DNA from: Victivallaceae bacterium
Lineage (GTDB): Bacteria; Verrucomicrobiota; Lentisphaeria; Victivallales; Victivallaceae
Direction: 5' to 3'
DNA: 45,871 bases
Assembly (NCBI GenBank): GCA_024405675.1
Contig: JAKSOH010000005.1
Location: 1 to 45,871, forward strand
Below the pieces are notes generated by a model that had not been told where the DNA came from, searched no databases, and worked only from the letters and a program-made list of their open reading frames with translations. Shown here piece by piece: positions 34,503 to 43,389 of the stretch. Both the position numbers and the translations under genes were made by a program. Position 1 is the first letter of the stretch. Each line of letters begins with the position of its first letter.

Positions 34503-35579
34503 TCAACCGAAAAGTCTGAAATAACAATCGCTGATCCTACGCCATGTATATCTCGATTCGGCTATTGCCTTCATCCGCTTGCCGAGTTCCCTACAATCTC
34601 CAGTACCGATTCCGGCGCAAAGCTCCCTCAATCCTTTGGCATCCTTGAAATACAGGGCCCGATTCTCCGTGGTCATCCGATTGAAATCGACATCGTATGC
34701 AATGACGGGCAGACCGAGGTACATCGCCTCCACGAGCGAAGGATTGGTTCCTCCACAGGAGTGCCCATGCAGATACAATGCACATCTCGACCTGACGGCA
34801 TTCAATTCCCGCTGATCGTAAATCGCCGGCAGCAAATGCAAATTCGGCGAACCATCGTATTTTGCGAAGAGACGACGGGAATATTCGTTATGTTGCCAGT
34901 TACCAACGACGACAAGCGGCATGGGAGAATCCTGCTCAAAAGCGGATAGAAGCATTTCGACATTGTTCTCTGGTTCGATGCGGCACACGGCGAAAGCATA
35001 GTCCTGATCCATGAAAGGATATTCCACGACTTTTTCGTCATGCTCGATCAGGTTCTCCGTATCGGCTCCGTACTCGACAAGTTCGCAACCGTTGCCGTAG
35101 CGTTGCGCGACATAATCGACAATGACCTGGTTGTCGGCGATGACCACATCGGCGTTGCGGACGGCGCAACGTTCGGCGAAACGCAAATACAAGCTCGCCA
35201 AACGCGACCACTTGACCCGCCGCCACTCTAGACCATCGATATTGCAGACAAAACGCTTGCGGCAACGAAAGAAGCGCAGGAAAGGCAGCAACGGGCATCC
35301 ACTGACACCGAGAATCAACAGGGTATCCGCGTAACGGATTGCATCAAGCATGGACCACATGTCGTAGAAGATGCTGGAGATTCCGTTAGCGCCCAAGGGA
35401 ATGTATTTCAGATTCGCACGGCCGATTTTCCTTGGACGCTGTTCAAATGCGGATTTCTGGCAATAGACGGTGAACTCCAGATCATCGCGCTGATAACGGA
35501 CCAACTGTTCAGCCAATGTCTCGAATCCGCCGTAACCGGCCGGGATTCCCCGAGTTCCAATAATCGCAACCTTGTTCAT
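34503..35579 (-). CDS. DUF1972 / GT4 glycosyltransferase (Cps2T/WchF-like)
   Basis: 358 residues. The start NKVAIIGTRGIPAGYGGFETL is the hallmark of the DUF1972 group, followed by NIDGLEWRRVKWS and VVIADNQVIVDY. The C-lobe has LHGHSCGGTNPSLVEAMYLG, with the GT4 nucleotide-sugar site. Characterised relatives are rhamnosyltransferases such as Cps2T; whether rhamnose is used here is not known, as no rml genes are in the window. ATG 35579 overlaps the upstream stop (ATGA). Confidence 0.9.
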   Translation of the reverse strand: MNKVAIIGTRGIPAGYGGFETLAEQLVRYQRDDLEFTVYCQKSAFEQRPRKIGRANLKYIPLGANGISSIFYDMWSMLDAIRYADTLLILGVSGCPLLPFLRFFRCRKRFVCNIDGLEWRRVKWSRLASLYLRFAERCAVRNADVVIADNQVIVDYVAQRYGNGCELVEYGADTENLIEHDEKVVEYPFMDQDYAFAVCRIEPENNVEMLLSAFEQDSPMPLVVVGNWQHNEYSRRLFAKYDGSPNLHLLPAIYDQRELNAVRSRCALYLHGHSCGGTNPSLVEAMYLGLPVIAYDVDFNRMTTENRALYFKDAKGLRELCAGIGTGDCRELGKRMKAIAESRYTWRRISDCYFRLFG

Positions 35580-36889
35580 AGCACTGTCCGATAAAGTTTA
35601 TCTACTTCGCCTACGTGCTCGGCCATTGAAGTAAAAAGACATTTTTCACGTAGGAATTTCTTACGTTGCAAAAGGGCATCAGGATGCGACAGGATGTCAT
35701 CCAACTTATCTTTCAAATCGTCTTTTCCTGAAAACACCCATTCCGGCGGAAGCAAAATCTTGGCGCCGGCCCGGTCGGAACAAAGTACCGGAACACCGCA
35801 ACAAAGCGCCTCGGCCACAACAAAACCGAAGGTTTCATCCCAAATGCTGGGAACAACCAGAACGTCATGCTGCTTCAACACGTCCCACAGGGCATTCAAA
35901 TCATATGCTCCATAGAATACAACCCGCTTCCGGTTTTCGCCAACGTCTCCGTAGACGTCCAAACACCAATTCTCCAACCCCTTATCTTCAAGACACCGCA
36001 GGACGTCCAGCAACATCGGCAGTCCCTTGTAAGGCGTCGCTGCCCCAAGAAACAGCAGGCGCAGCGGAGTCGATACCGTCACTTCACCGTCTCTCCGGTC
36101 AATTATGCCGCCGTGCGCAATCGGAAGCATTACGCCGCGCAAACCGGACACAGCCCCTGTAAAAATCCGTTCGGTCACAGGACTATTGAAGTGGACCACA
36201 TCGCATCGGCGCATCCAATCGATATAATGTTGTCTTAACAAACCGAAAGGCTTCACTTCAAACGGCCGATCTTCGCCATCCAATTGCCTTCTCCTGACCA
36301 GCAAACGTTTCAACGGCAGCAAAAACTTCCTCATTCCGATCAAAAGCCCCCAATTGCGCAATGCAAGCCGACGTTCGTCCGGAGCATGGCGATTGCATCG
36401 CGAACAATCCGCATCGTTACAACCTTCGCATACGGAGCCATCCGGTCTCAGACGGTTGACGCGAGGACACAAACCGAAATAATCATGGGTTGTGTAAATC
36501 ATTTTGGCTTCGGATGTTTCGATAAAATCGAACAACTCATTAGGGAATCCCATCCATGTGTGTACATGCACCACGTCAGGGGCTACCTCACGCCAGAAAG
36601 CACGAATATTCTCATTAGAAAGGCGACGCGGACAATCCAACAGCATCGACGGCGACGCCACCCCCTCCAGGAGCGGCACCGCCGGTCCTCCTACTAAAGA
36701 AAAGCAGCGGATTCCCCCGAACTCCCCTGACGTGCGGATACGCGCCCTACGAGGAACACGCCAACCTCCGTCCGGATAAAGGACGAAGACATCGTTTCCG
36801 GCGGCAAATTGCGCCAATGCGAGATCCATGGCATAGCGGTTCATCCCGCCCTGCCGATGGAATCCGAGAAAATAATGCAATATGCGCAT
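35576..36889 (-). CDS. Glycosyltransferase family 4
   Basis: 437 residues. The N-lobe has ILHYFLGFHRQGGMNRYAMDLA and VVHVHTWMGFP, then YTTHDYFGLCPRVNRL and a cysteine cluster (C-x2-C, C-x2-C) as in one GT4 branch. The C-lobe has LLFLGAATPYKGLPMLLDVL and the block VVPSIWDETFGFVVAEALCCGVPVL. ATG 36889 with AGGT upstream is preferred to TTG 36895. It is coupled with the genes on both sides. Donor unknown. Confidence 0.88.
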   Translation of the reverse strand: MRILHYFLGFHRQGGMNRYAMDLALAQFAAGNDVFVLYPDGGWRVPRRARIRTSGEFGGIRCFSLVGGPAVPLLEGVASPSMLLDCPRRLSNENIRAFWREVAPDVVHVHTWMGFPNELFDFIETSEAKMIYTTHDYFGLCPRVNRLRPDGSVCEGCNDADCSRCNRHAPDERRLALRNWGLLIGMRKFLLPLKRLLVRRRQLDGEDRPFEVKPFGLLRQHYIDWMRRCDVVHFNSPVTERIFTGAVSGLRGVMLPIAHGGIIDRRDGEVTVSTPLRLLFLGAATPYKGLPMLLDVLRCLEDKGLENWCLDVYGDVGENRKRVVFYGAYDLNALWDVLKQHDVLVVPSIWDETFGFVVAEALCCGVPVLCSDRAGAKILLPPEWVFSGKDDLKDKLDDILSHPDALLQRKKFLREKCLFTSMAEHVGEVDKLYRTVL

Positions 36890-36891
36890 AT

Positions 36892-38118
36892 TCAACGACC
36901 TATCATGTATTCAAGCAAATCAGCAAGACGACGGCAGAGGACTGTCCAAGAATACTTTTCAACGACAAGTTCCTTACCCCGGAATCCGATTTCACGGCGC
37001 AACTCCGGACTATCCAACAATCGCAACGTAGATGCGGTCAACCCATCCATCAGTTCTGTCATCGTCGAACCATCGACGACGATGCCACCGGCCTCGGAGA
37101 CACATTGCGCAACGGGATCGCCGGCGATTGTAACAATCGGAAGCCGCGCATACATCGATTGCAAAACCACAGTAGCAAGACCATGATGATACGAAGGATA
37201 AAGCAAGATGTCGGCATCGAAAAGCGCCTGGATCATTTCGGCCTTGTCGACGAATCCTTTCCAAACGACACGGTCCTCCACCCGATATCTGCGGAATATG
37301 CGCCGCATCGCATCTTCCTCCGGACCGCAACCATAAACATAGAGTTCGACATCAAGTCGTTTCGAAGCGATTCTGCCAAACACTTCGGCGGAAAACGTCA
37401 CGCCCTTCCAATGAAGAAGCTCGCTGCAAATCAAGAGACGAATCCTCCCGTCTTCGACGCGATGTCGTTCCGTCCGATATTCCGGTTCGGCGGTATTGAT
37501 ACCGGTCTGTGGATGCCGCAGTATCTTCTTCTGCCAGCGTTTTGGGAAACAGCTCTCTTCTGGCAATGTCCCGCTTTCCAGAATCCAGTCGGCGCATATA
37601 GGTGTCAACAATCGCCCGCTCTCGAATATGCGCAGCAATCCCATGCCACACGAACGCAAGGATTCAAAAAGTTTGACCCTAAACGGCAAGGCACGCCGTA
37701 CCGCCGGATGAATTGCTGTCCGTCCAACGGGGCCCCAGACCGTCATCGGATGACAAAGCATGAAAAGCGATGGCATCGAGAAATTGGCAAACGTAAGATG
37801 CAAGACTAAGTCGAACCCCGACGAATTGACGAACTTGCGGTATTTAAAAAACGCGCAATACTGCCACAAATAGTAGTAAAGACGATAACCGTGCCGCCTC
37901 CTTTTCCAAAAGGACATCCACTTCGGCAAATCGTATCCCAAGAAGACCGGCCTTCTCTCGACGCTGGACAACGCCTGTTCAATGTCCTCGATATTATTGC
38001 TTCTCGTAAGGACATGAACTTCGTGATATCTGGAAAGTTCGTTGACGATATTCCAGCCGATACCGGGTTCGGATCCCTTCTGCGGTTCACAGGCATAGGC
38101 GGAAATGAAAATCTTCAT
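36892..38118 (-). CDS. Glycosyltransferase family 4
   Basis: 408 residues. It starts MKIFISAYACEPQKGSEPGIGWNIVNEL, a GT4 branch with a long donor loop; the middle has WGPVGRTAIHPAVRRALPF. The C-lobe has LLICSELLHWKGVTFSAEVF, YVYGCGPEEDAM and the block LYPSYHHGLATVVLQSMYARLPIV. ATG 38118 overlaps the stop of the preceding gene (ATGA). It is probably co-translated with the split GT-C C-half upstream. Confidence 0.88.
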   Translation of the reverse strand: MKIFISAYACEPQKGSEPGIGWNIVNELSRYHEVHVLTRSNNIEDIEQALSSVERRPVFLGYDLPKWMSFWKRRRHGYRLYYYLWQYCAFFKYRKFVNSSGFDLVLHLTFANFSMPSLFMLCHPMTVWGPVGRTAIHPAVRRALPFRVKLFESLRSCGMGLLRIFESGRLLTPICADWILESGTLPEESCFPKRWQKKILRHPQTGINTAEPEYRTERHRVEDGRIRLLICSELLHWKGVTFSAEVFGRIASKRLDVELYVYGCGPEEDAMRRIFRRYRVEDRVVWKGFVDKAEMIQALFDADILLYPSYHHGLATVVLQSMYARLPIVTIAGDPVAQCVSEAGGIVVDGSTMTELMDGLTASTLRLLDSPELRREIGFRGKELVVEKYSWTVLCRRLADLLEYMIGR

Positions 38119-39332
38119 TGTCTATCCATCCTCACATCGCGCAATTCCACGACACCACGGGTCAACCAAAACAAAACTTCACCTCGCTCGACGCCCGGAC
38201 AATCGGGCAATGCAATATCATATCGCTCGGAGCGTCCGGCTTCCAATGGCAACATTACCACGGGAAAAAGTCCGGGGCCACAAGTCCTAGAAACCTGCAG
38301 AAGAGCATCGGTTTCCGCTTTCACCAAAAAACTCAATCGGCCGCCCTCGGATATCATCAACGATGGCGTGATGGCACACAGATAACCATCAGACTCAAGT
38401 CTAAGCGCATAACCATCCTGACATTTCACTCTGGAAAAATATGCATTGTTCCTGCCGGCCAGGCTGGTATAGAATCTCCATCCTGCCGGCGGGTTGAAAT
38501 TTTCCTTCTGGAGCCGCGGCATGCGTCTGCCGTGGCTATTCAAAATTCGCTGACGCATCTCGGGAGTGGCTTCCTTGGAAAAATCGCCGTTTTCTACAAG
38601 AACACCGCTGGAAAAACATTTTTTATTCTTCGCCGGCAAATAACGGCAGACAACCAAGGCCCGCTTATGGTAACGATTCAACCAGACGAATCCGAGTTGC
38701 GTCACCTGGCCAGGAGCCATCAGTTTCTCAAACTCGGGCAAATGCGCGACTTCGTCGCGGGTTACGACATCAAAAAGGTACACTGCATCATAGTTGCCGT
38801 CATAAACACCAAGATTGCCCTTCAATCCGTACAACAACTCCGCCAGCGGTTGCGAACGATCCGCCATCACCACGGGAATTGTAGAATAATACTGATGACG
38901 CACCCCCTTGCCATCATAAGCAAGCCCCAGCACGCGGGAACGGGACGCAGCATCACGGGCGACCATTTCATAAAGGCGCAACAACTGCCGATCCTCCGGA
39001 TGATAGATCACAGAATGAACTAGGCAGCAAAGCAATCCGGAAAAGAATAGCAAACGTTTCCAAAGGCGTGGCAACGGGAAACTCACAAAGAGATCGATGA
39101 TCCCGAAAAGCGCAATGAACAGAAAGACATTGTGATATCGCGTTCCGCCAATGCCGATGGCCAGCCTCCACACGAAGGCGCCGAGGGCGCCGAGAAAATA
39201 GCACCATCGCACGATGTTGCGCCACTCACCGCAAAATATCATCCGAATCAGCGACCAGACCAAGCTTATGGCGAAGACGACACCGATCGGCTCCCACATT
39301 CCCCGGGATACAAGCAAGATGGATTTCATCAT
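38115..39332 (-). CDS. C-terminal half of the second split GT-C glycosyltransferase, with C-terminal beta-sandwich-like domain
   Basis: 405 residues. It opens MMKSILLVSRGMWEPIGVVF, with helices and the loop IGIGGTRYHNVFLF in the first 100 residues. An extracytoplasmic region follows, with a C-terminal domain (NGDFSKE...PPAGWRFY...AITPSL...GVVELRDVRMDRQ) that has the look of a jelly-roll carbohydrate-binding module. The gene overlaps the end of the fused gene at 39332 as TGATG, with GGGGGA 7 bases before the ATG, an excellent reinitiation site. A GTG at 39356 in the same frame is a possible earlier start. It resembles the 19025-20296 protein in helix order and in its place directly after an N-half gene. 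It is probably a subunit, not a separate transferase. Confidence 0.65.
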   Translation of the reverse strand: MMKSILLVSRGMWEPIGVVFAISLVWSLIRMIFCGEWRNIVRWCYFLGALGAFVWRLAIGIGGTRYHNVFLFIALFGIIDLFVSFPLPRLWKRLLFFSGLLCCLVHSVIYHPEDRQLLRLYEMVARDAASRSRVLGLAYDGKGVRHQYYSTIPVVMADRSQPLAELLYGLKGNLGVYDGNYDAVYLFDVVTRDEVAHLPEFEKLMAPGQVTQLGFVWLNRYHKRALVVCRYLPAKNKKCFSSGVLVENGDFSKEATPEMRQRILNSHGRRMPRLQKENFNPPAGWRFYTSLAGRNNAYFSRVKCQDGYALRLESDGYLCAITPSLMISEGGRLSFLVKAETDALLQVSRTCGPGLFPVVMLPLEAGRSERYDIALPDCPGVERGEVLFWLTRGVVELRDVRMDRQ

Positions 39333-42112
39333 CAGCGCGTCCCCCAAATGCCCCACGACCAGAAATGCGCTTGAAGCCGATCAAGATAGCTATGCCACAC
39401 AGGCGGCATACCCGGCAACAAAGAGAATCCGGCAATACCGAAGACAAAACCCGACAAAGCCGCCACAGGATAGAGTAGCATTCCGCGCCAATCCCTCCTG
39501 GCCAGCAACGCAACAACCGGCAAAGTCAGCGAAACCCATGGCAAAAACTCCAACATCTCGTAACGGCACATGCAACCTGCCGCCATGGCAAATCCGCAAA
39601 GGAACGAAAATGCGGAACCAGTCCAACGTCTTTCCGACCGAACCGCCAACGACCAGAAGGCGATTGTCCATCCAACGAAGAACAGATACAATCCGTCACG
39701 CAACCGGACACAGGAATATTTCACCAGTTTCGGCATCACCGCGCAAAAAAGCGCCGCAGCGAGTCCGGGGAAGTGCCTTCGCCACAAGGCGCGTCCTGCA
39801 AGATAAACGGGAATCACCAGCAGGCTTCCCGCCACCAGGTTGATTGCCAGAGCGGCATTCTCAACGGACATGCCTGCATCGTACAACAGTCTTGTCAGGT
39901 AGAAGTACAGCGACGGACGTCCGATTGCGGAGACGTCAGATCCGGCAGTTAAACTTTGACGCAGCATCTGCATATACGTAATGCCGTCCGTGCTTTCCAC
40001 CGGATTGTGAATGGCGTAGAACCAACGCACCGCTCCCGCCAAAGCAGCAATCATGGTCACGTCAAGGAAACGGCAGATTGTTTTGGCGACAGGTGGCTTC
40101 ATTTGGTAAAGCGCGAGGAACTTTCCAGCCAACTGGGGATTCCCAGCACGATTGAAGTGGTCGTAGCGTTCCAGCAGATACCATTTCCAATAACGCTTGA
40201 CTTCCATTGGGGATATTCCCCAAAGCCGTAGAAGTTCCTTCGCGGAGTTCCATATATCGTGTTCGACGAGAACGCTCCGGCATTCGCGGACGCTTCCAAA
40301 CTGAAGAACCGGATCAACGATGAAATTGAAAAAATCCTCCAGTGGCAATCCCGCCGAAACACCTTCGAAATCGAATATCTGCGGAACTCCGCCTTGCTTC
40401 ACGTTCCATGGCTTGAAATCATGATGGACCGTACCGCGAACAGTCATTCCATCGCGCAAAACTGCAGGAACATCGAATGGCAGCTCGAGGCTGTTCCAGT
40501 AATCGTCCCAGCTTATTTCCGGATACATCTTCGTTTTGAAAAAATCGACGAACACAGTCAAGGGAAGATGATCCCCCCGCCCGTTCGCTTTCAACACATA
40601 CGCCATTTGCAGATGGACGAGATCGTCAGTCGCATCAGCGGACAGCAATTCGGAGAAACGGAAACTTTCCGGCCGCTTCTTCTGCAGCAAACGATAAGAC
40701 TCCAATTCGCGAACTCCACCTGCACGGCTATCTCTGACGAAAAACTTTTCGTAACCGCTTCCATGATGATGGACGACTATCTTGTCGCGCGTTGGGGAAA
40801 TCATCGCGGAATCGTGTATGCAAAGCGTCAATTTCGTTCCCTTTGGCAGAACACGAAGAAGTTCCGCGGCGACTTCGCCATTTCCGACAGCAGCCTTTTG
40901 CCTGAAATATGGGTAGGCAAAAAGCAACAAACACTTCTTAAGTTTGGCAATCCAGGATACTCCCTGATAAAACTCCAAGCTTTTTCTCCAATCTTCGAAG
41001 CTTGCAGCGGAAAAGAAAAACGTCGCGCCGTTAGAGCCGTCAAATTGGAAATAACATCCTTTTTTGCACATAATCTCGTAGCGTTGACCGCACAACACAT
41101 TCAAAACGACAGGAAAAAACAATCGAAGCATATGGTAGGATATCAAAATCAGTATAACGCCAAGAACAACAGTAAACAAGAAGGCGATTATGGAACTCCA
41201 AGCACACTGCGGCATTCCAACGACAATCGTTCTAGCAATCAGAGACAAGACAAGACCATGCGATGCGTAAATATAAAAGGACGGAGTCGTAAACCAGCGG
41301 TACCACAGCCCCTTCGGGGAGAAACAACATTTGTCCAACAAGCAAAGACAGGCCGGAATTGACAACAAATGACATGCCTCCCAAAGGAACATCTGCACCA
41401 ATTCGCCCTGTGGGCATTCGTAATGGATCCACGTTCCGCCAAAGAGCAACAACATGCTGGCCAGACACGTTTTACGATATTGGCAAAAGCAATACAATGA
41501 AATTCGATGAATACGGAAGATCATTCCCAAACAAAATGAAAGAATTATGTAAACGGAAACAGGCAATAACCTGATAAAAAACACACAAATTAGCAATATA
41601 ACCAGAAATCCGGCAGGACGCTTTTTCAAAATCCAATAAAAAACGGGTGAAAGAAGATGAAGGATAAAAATATCACGCAAATACCACAGCGGACCATTGG
41701 CAGGTTGGGGGTAACCGACAATACATCCCAGAATCCCGTGGACACTGTTCAGCTCCAATGTCGTAACACGCTGCCGAACGACAGGCAAGAAAAGAGCACC
41801 TGCCACGAAAAACAAGATGTATATGACATTCCACACAACGTATGGGACGACGATCGATTTGAGTTTTTTCTTAACAAATGCGCAAACATTTTCCTGGGCG
41901 TGGTAGCTAAAATATCCAGAAACAAAGAAAAAACACCCCAGACAATAAGAAAGAGAGGAACACAACCACGATATGCAATCCAGCAAAAGCACCTGACGTA
42001 CATAAATACTTCCACGTACGGCAATCCACGCATGATACACCACTATCGCGAGCAACATCAGCGCCTTGAAATTGGCGATGCAAATATCCTGCTCTTTTCT
42101 CCGTCCCGTCAT
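39332..42112 (-). CDS. Three-domain fusion: acyltransferase-3, APH-like kinase, and N-half of a GT-C glycosyltransferase
   Basis: 926 residues. About 10-355 is an AT3 membrane acyltransferase: FKALMLLAIVVYHAW (family His), then about ten helices. About 375-660 is an APH/choline-kinase-like domain with GTVHHDFKPWNV (residues about 561-571, D565 the catalytic base) followed by IFDFEGVSAG (DFE in place of DxD/DFG). About 675-926 is the start of a GT-C enzyme: ESTDGITYMQML (Asp of the DGxxY motif) and RLRDGLYLFF, then further helices. This last part matches the protein at 20293-21084. The upstream stop overlaps ATG 42112 (ATGA), so the in-frame start at 42193 is a shadow. The joining of these domains in one frame is seen directly. 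Substrates are unknown. The AT3 part would acylate the glycan and the kinase domain would phosphorylate a sugar or sugar-like alcohol (inference). Confidence 0.8.
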   Translation of the reverse strand: MTGRRKEQDICIANFKALMLLAIVVYHAWIAVRGSIYVRQVLLLDCISWLCSSLSYCLGCFFFVSGYFSYHAQENVCAFVKKKLKSIVVPYVVWNVIYILFFVAGALFLPVVRQRVTTLELNSVHGILGCIVGYPQPANGPLWYLRDIFILHLLSPVFYWILKKRPAGFLVILLICVFFIRLLPVSVYIILSFCLGMIFRIHRISLYCFCQYRKTCLASMLLLFGGTWIHYECPQGELVQMFLWEACHLLSIPACLCLLDKCCFSPKGLWYRWFTTPSFYIYASHGLVLSLIARTIVVGMPQCAWSSIIAFLFTVVLGVILILISYHMLRLFFPVVLNVLCGQRYEIMCKKGCYFQFDGSNGATFFFSAASFEDWRKSLEFYQGVSWIAKLKKCLLLFAYPYFRQKAAVGNGEVAAELLRVLPKGTKLTLCIHDSAMISPTRDKIVVHHHGSGYEKFFVRDSRAGGVRELESYRLLQKKRPESFRFSELLSADATDDLVHLQMAYVLKANGRGDHLPLTVFVDFFKTKMYPEISWDDYWNSLELPFDVPAVLRDGMTVRGTVHHDFKPWNVKQGGVPQIFDFEGVSAGLPLEDFFNFIVDPVLQFGSVRECRSVLVEHDIWNSAKELLRLWGISPMEVKRYWKWYLLERYDHFNRAGNPQLAGKFLALYQMKPPVAKTICRFLDVTMIAALAGAVRWFYAIHNPVESTDGITYMQMLRQSLTAGSDVSAIGRPSLYFYLTRLLYDAGMSVENAALAINLVAGSLLVIPVYLAGRALWRRHFPGLAAALFCAVMPKLVKYSCVRLRDGLYLFFVGWTIAFWSLAVRSERRWTGSAFSFLCGFAMAAGCMCRYEMLEFLPWVSLTLPVVALLARRDWRGMLLYPVAALSGFVFGIAGFSLLPGMPPVWHSYLDRLQAHFWSWGIWGTR
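39340..39345 (-). promoter_or_regulatory. Ribosome binding site for the split GT-C C-half
   Basis: GGGGGA on the minus strand, 7 bases before ATG 39332, within the end of the upstream gene. It decides the coupled TGATG start. The G5 run could alternatively be a slippage site. Confidence 0.6.
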
Positions 42113-43389
42113 CTCACAAAACCTTGTTTCTTTGTCAAAATGTCCAATATCTGGTTGACAGCGGATTCCGGCGTACCATTGTTGTCTATCCAATGATAAC
42201 GCCGATCCTTTGAAGAAAGCAATTCCAATCGTGAGTAAATTACGTCGATGTCCTCTTTCGTCAATTCAGTCTTTCGCTTCAAAATCGTTTCCGAATCAAC
42301 GCGAAACAGGAAATTGTATTCACATCGTGGCAAGAAAAATCTCCAGAACGCAAGAAAGCCTGGTTTCAAATAAATGCGACTGCGCTCACCATCGACAATA
42401 ACATCGGTAAAATACCGATCGAAAAAGATGATATGCTTACGCTGGCGCAAAGGCATAACTGCAATCAAATAGCCAAAACTGTAATCAAAGGCATAGTAGG
42501 CCAACCGAATCAACGAGCTTACCAGGCCGGTCCTGTTCCCGCGATGCGGTTGATTGAAATCGCGATCGACTTCATCGATTATCCGCGCCTTATGGGCTAC
42601 CTCGCCAAGATTTGGCAATAGCGACGGACGAAAATGGAACAAAACCGGAGTATTGACGGCAAGGCGTTGGCGCAAAAGTTCGATTACCGTCGTCTTACCA
42701 CATCCATCCGGACCGGAAAACGAAACCATCAACCCACGGCGTCGGAAAAGATCAAGGAAATATCGCCACAAGAACTCGCCCATCCGCCGCATGGCTCTGG
42801 AAAAATCACATTTCAAGGCAGCCGCAAACGCATGACAACGCAACGTCCACTTGCCGGTAGCGTCCCAATACTCCAGTCCGCCGCGTCCGCCGGACATCCG
42901 ATTCAAATAGGCATTGATCTTTTCGCCGTCTTCCGCAATCGCCGATAAGCGAACATCGGCATATTTAGACGGATATTCGGCGCCGAGTATCCGCGAATAC
43001 AGATATTTCGGCAAGAATGTCAAACTCGGGGGGAGATGATATATCCGTCCATTGAAGACGCGCTGATCCAAAACCCGTTCTTCGTCCAGGAGATCAATCC
43101 CCATCCAGGCAAAATTACGTTGAAAATCTAACTGGAACGCCTCATGGTCATCGTCAATTATGACAACAGTAAAAAACTGATTGTCCTCGTTGGTATAGAG
43201 AATCCTACAATGGTCCTGCGCCATGAGCTGCGGCAGCACTCCGCGAAGACGCGACAATTCGCCACGGGACAGCAAAATATCGATATCGCGACTGGGGTTA
43301 TCGTCCGGAAGGCCTTTGAAATTTCGAAGGACCGCATAGCGATATTCCCTATTCAGAACATCAAAAAGATTAGCCAGAAACGTCTTCAT
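42109..43389 (-). CDS. NTase-like domain fused to a thymidylate-kinase-like P-loop kinase
   Basis: 426 residues. Residues about 15-160 form a domain with YAVLRNFKGLPDDNPSRDIDILL (D35, D37) and QLDFQ (D88), the DxD...D layout of nucleotidyltransferases. A linker leads to a P-loop kinase from about residue 218: VSFSGPDGCGKTTVIELLRQ (P-loop about 226-234), a thymidylate-kinase-type core with IIFFDRYFTDVIVDGERSRI (the DR block) and a closing lid. It is too divergent to be taken as a housekeeping Tmk, and the N-terminal fusion and glycan context argue for a sugar- or nucleotide-linked role. It is coupled to the GT2 before it and the fused gene after it (ATGA on both sides). Confidence 0.8.
   Translation of the reverse strand: MKTFLANLFDVLNREYRYAVLRNFKGLPDDNPSRDIDILLSRGELSRLRGVLPQLMAQDHCRILYTNEDNQFFTVVIIDDDHEAFQLDFQRNFAWMGIDLLDEERVLDQRVFNGRIYHLPPSLTFLPKYLYSRILGAEYPSKYADVRLSAIAEDGEKINAYLNRMSGGRGGLEYWDATGKWTLRCHAFAAALKCDFSRAMRRMGEFLWRYFLDLFRRRGLMVSFSGPDGCGKTTVIELLRQRLAVNTPVLFHFRPSLLPNLGEVAHKARIIDEVDRDFNQPHRGNRTGLVSSLIRLAYYAFDYSFGYLIAVMPLRQRKHIIFFDRYFTDVIVDGERSRIYLKPGFLAFWRFFLPRCEYNFLFRVDSETILKRKTELTKEDIDVIYSRLELLSSKDRRYHWIDNNGTPESAVNQILDILTKKQGFVR

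Noticed and set aside
40259..41362. 367-codon plus frame
   Set aside because: Antisense to the acyltransferase-kinase-GT-C fusion; no domain seen.
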